Source of the DNA: Paludibacteraceae bacterium
Lineage (GTDB): Bacteria > Bacteroidota > Bacteroidia > Bacteroidales > Paludibacteraceae
Length of the DNA stretch: 64,000 nucleotides
Direction: 5' to 3'
NCBI GenBank assembly: GCA_017447875.1
Contig: JAFSMP010000028.1
Location: forward strand, 1-64,000
Part shown: piece by piece, positions 62,499 through 64,000 of the stretch
How the letters are laid out: each line of letters opens with the position of its first letter
How positions within the stretch are numbered: the first letter of the stretch is position 1
Program-made: the position numbers and the translations under genes
Notes under the pieces: generated by a model
Database searches by the model: none
The model's input: only the letters and a program-made list of their open reading frames with translations
What the model was told of the DNA's origin: nothing

Positions 62499-62750
62499 TC
62501 AAAGTTTGTTGATCATCTTTGCGAGCTTCGATTTAAGGTTGGAAGCTTTGTTCACGTGGATGATGTGACGCTTTGCCAGTTTGTCCAGCATCGAACTAAC
62601 CTTAGGCAGTGCAGCAGCTGCTGCAGCTTTGTCGGTAGTCTTACGCAAGTCACGCACTGCATTACGTGCGGTTTTTGCATAATAATGATTGTGTGCTTTG
62701 CGTGCTGCCGTTTGGCGGATACGCTTCAAAGAGCTTTTATGATTTGCCAT
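62499..62750 (-). CDS. rpsT: 30S ribosomal protein S20
   Basis: 83 aa. Begins [19 protein letters not shown], the S20 start, with the usual basic helical composition ([20 protein letters not shown]). Binds 16S rRNA. Preceded by a ~210-nt structured leader and tRNA-Glu on the same strand, followed by a terminator. Confidence 0.96.
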   Translation of the reverse strand: MANHKSSLKRIRQTAARKAHNHYYAKTARNAVRDLRKTTDKAAAAAALPKVSSMLDKLAKRHIIHVNKASNLKSKLAKMINKL

Positions 62751-62961
62751 CTTTGTTGTTTGTTTTGTGGTCCGACTCGCGAACCGTTGTTTTGTACTAT
62801 CCGTCGGCTTTGAGAGGATCAGCCTCAGGACTTGACTTTAGGGAAGGTCTTTATTTCTGGGATCCCCGAGGATTTTAATCCTTGGGGAAAGCGTAGATCA
62901 AAACGTAGGCGTCATTGAGCGACGAGGTCGCGAGTCACGCGGGGTTTTAGATCAAGCGCAG
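62751..62961 (-). promoter_or_regulatory. Structured intergenic leader between tRNA-Glu and rpsT
   Basis: About 210 nt without an open frame. Clear stems: CCCC-AGGATT / AATCCT-GGGG at about 62857-62886 and GCGAC-GAG-GTCGC further upstream. S20 regulates its own translation in other bacteria, so a control role is plausible but unproven here. Confidence 0.45.
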
Positions 62962-63033
62962 TAGTGCCAAGGGGAATCGAACCCCTATTGCAAGAATGAA
63001 AATCTTGAGTACTAACCGTTATACGATGGCACC
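62962..63033 (-). tRNA. tRNA-Glu (TTC)
   Basis: 72 nt. Acceptor GGTGCCA / TGGCACT (one G-U), anticodon stem CAAGA/TCTTG with loop TTTTCAT, T stem AGGGG-TTCGATT-CCCCT, discriminator A. No CCA encoded. Confidence 0.96.
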
Positions 63034-63110
63034 CGGAGGTGTCCCCGTCAATCGGGGAAACCGGCTTCCGCCGGAAGGGGCATCACTATACCTCTAAACG
63101 AAAGCGGGTG

Positions 63111-63142
63111 CAAAGGTACTGCTTTTTTTTGACATGACCAAA
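63111..63142 (-). promoter_or_regulatory. Promoter of tRNA-Glu (and possibly rpsT)
   Basis: Minus strand: TTTG, 20-nt spacer, TACCTTTG. The ~75-nt stretch to the tRNA contains stems CCCCG/CGGGG and CCGG/CCGG. Confidence 0.8.
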
Positions 63143-63158
63143 TATTTTGGTACTTTTT

Positions 63159-64000
63159 TTACGAAAAAAGTGATTTTTGTGCAATATAGGTAGCTAAATA
63201 CTCCTGTTCCGGTTGCCCCGGAGTCGGAATTAACTCTGCTTTTTGCATCAGACCTAATGCCTCCAGATCCATAATCGTCGAATATCCGGAACGGGCGATG
63301 ATGCGCTGTGCGCCTAATAATGCCGGCACTAATTCGGTATCGCTCATCGAAGGTACGATGGTCATATTGCCGCGTTTGATACGCGTATTCGGACGATGCA
63401 TCAGTCCTTGCACGATCAGTACCAGTTCTTCCTTGCCGCTATAGCGCGCAATGATCTCTTGCTCTAAAATCGTCCGCTGCGGTTCCAAACCCGATAGTAC
63501 TGCTACCACATCATAATTCGGAGTACTCGGATCATTCCGATTATTCTGAAATCGACTCAATGGTCCAATATACTCGATTAATGTTGAATGTTGAATGTTG
63601 AATGTTGAATGAGATAGCTCGCCGGCAAGACTCTTTTGAGGATCCTCATAGTCCGGTACCCACACCTTATTATACCGCGCATATATACGTGCGTGCAGGC
63701 GCGAAGCGATGCTTTCCGCCCATCGCCAGCCTTTGGGTAACAGGATATGCAGTTGGTGCGTCATATAGATGCACTCTGTCTGCTTATGGTACAGCCCGAA
63801 GCGGTTATCGGAGATGACTTGGTCGATCGCTTCTTCACGCAACAGAGCCTTGAGCATCGCGTGGTCTTTGAGGGACCAGAAGAACAGTTGCGGGATGGCC
63901 TTGAGCATCGCCCATACTTGGTGCTTACCTGCACTATACCGCATGTTCAGCGGAGCAAGATAGGTATATCTGAGTTTCGGAAAATGTTTGCGAAGGAGCG
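63159..64000 (-). CDS. Glycosyltransferase, GT28-like, N-terminus beyond the window
   Basis: At least 280 residues; the frame stays open to the window edge, reading LRKHFPKLRYTYLAPLN before the first internal Met at 63944. GT-B type C-terminal half: VAVLSGLEPQRTILEQEII, LVLIVQGLM, IVPSMSDTELVPALLGAQRI, IARSGYSTIMDLEALGL (donor-binding) and PGQPEQEYLA. It resembles MurG-like or UDP-glycosyltransferase C-domains. Two tandem arrays are inserted in a linker (HSTFNIQHST and QNNRNDPSTPN), within 100 nt of each other. Confidence 0.75.
   Translation of the reverse strand, partial: LLRKHFPKLRYTYLAPLNMRYSAGKHQVWAMLKAIPQLFFWSLKDHAMLKALLREEAIDQVISDNRFGLYHKQTECIYMTHQLHILLPKGWRWAESIASRLHARIYARYNKVWVPDYEDPQKSLAGELSHSTFNIQHSTLIEYIGPLSRFQNNRNDPSTPNYDVVAVLSGLEPQRTILEQEIIARYSGKEELVLIVQGLMHRPNTRIKRGNMTIVPSMSDTELVPALLGAQRIIARSGYSTIMDLEALGLMQKAELIPTPGQPEQEYLATYIAQKSLFS
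63513..63548. repeat. 9-nt tandem array x4 within the glycosyltransferase gene
   Basis: Coding-strand units CAGAATAAT, CGGAATGAT, CCGAGTACT, CCGAATTAT; same family as 7759-7794 and 45405-45449. Confidence 0.9.
63581..63611. repeat. 7-nt tandem array ATGTTGA x4 within the glycosyltransferase gene
   Basis: Four perfect units plus ATG. 28 nt in total; gain or loss of one unit would shift the frame. Confidence 0.92.

Noticed and set aside
3788..63611. CRISPR arrays
   Set aside because: The repeats are 7-23 nt with no spacers of unique sequence; no cas genes are present.

Overview
This window looks like a chromosomal segment from a member of the Bacteroidales (phylum Bacteroidota), probably an uncultured gut-type lineage. 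The evidence is the gene content: a short Bacteroidetes-type RpoD, the gliding lipoprotein GldD, a two-part dihydroorotate dehydrogenase/GltD-like fusion, DUF3244, a gingipain-like C13 peptidase with a type IX sorting tail, and OmpA/TPR regulators. The promoters agree. At least 17 sites fit the Bacteroidetes pattern (TTTG or TTG, a 20-nt spacer, then TAnnTTTG). No rRNA, CRISPR array, phage or plasmid backbone was seen.

Layout. 0.6-3.4 kb (-): two secreted proteins sharing a short C-terminal tail. 3.5-9.0 kb (-): a tightly overlapping operon gldD, GGGP synthase-TadA fusion, pgpH, dus, and a frameshifted bile-acid-symporter-like transporter. 9.2-19.6 kb (+): a seven-gene operon for GDP-mannose and glycogen (manC, debranching enzyme, glycogen synthase-like GT4, GH57 amylase), then a putative porin, an M-domain-less Clp ATPase and thioredoxin. 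19.6-20.6 kb (+): tRNA-Arg and rpoD. 20.7-23.1 kb (-): a small ribbon-helix-helix protein, a beta-barrel protein and an N-terminally short RNase R, divergent from glycogen phosphorylase (23.2-25.8 kb). 25.9-31.3 kb (-): LptF/G permease, tgt, panD, two OmpA-family proteins and a CAT-anticodon tRNA. 31.5-36.4 kb (+): pta, ackA, GH13 amylase, UbiA prenyltransferase. 36.4-39.1 kb (-): a secreted transglutaminase-like protein and two membrane-anchored unknowns. 39.3-49.7 kb (+): NPCBM-like repeat protein, lipoprotein, then SRPBCC, psd, deoC, DHODB/GltD fusion, dacB, birA, rfbB. 49.7-50.8 kb: an IS982-type element. 50.8-62.4 kb (-): an accessory stretch with small membrane proteins, a lipoprotein, a broken C13 peptidase, DUF3244, a TPR regulator, AraC and a secreted M4 protease. 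62.5-64 kb (-): rpsT, tRNA-Glu and a glycosyltransferase cut by the window edge.

The most unusual feature is a dispersed set of short tandem arrays. Each has 2 to 6 imperfect units with a fixed period (7, 8, 9, 10, 11, 16 or 23 nt). They sit in intergenic gaps, across start and stop codons, and inside conserved enzymes. The same unit families recur between genes and within genes, with identical 16-19-mers shared between distant loci. The arrays appear to have made an in-frame linker fusing two enzymes (GGGPS and TadA), broken a transporter at a 7-nt tract where one more unit would restore the frame, and replaced the sequence around several gene junctions. I regard this as the main candidate for an undescribed system.

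Functionally the core genes join storage-glucan synthesis and breakdown (debranching enzyme, synthase, GH57, phosphorylase, GH13) with acetate fermentation (pta-ackA). They also cover envelope lipid work (psd, GGGPS, UbiA, LptF/G) and surface protein export (GldD, sorting tails).
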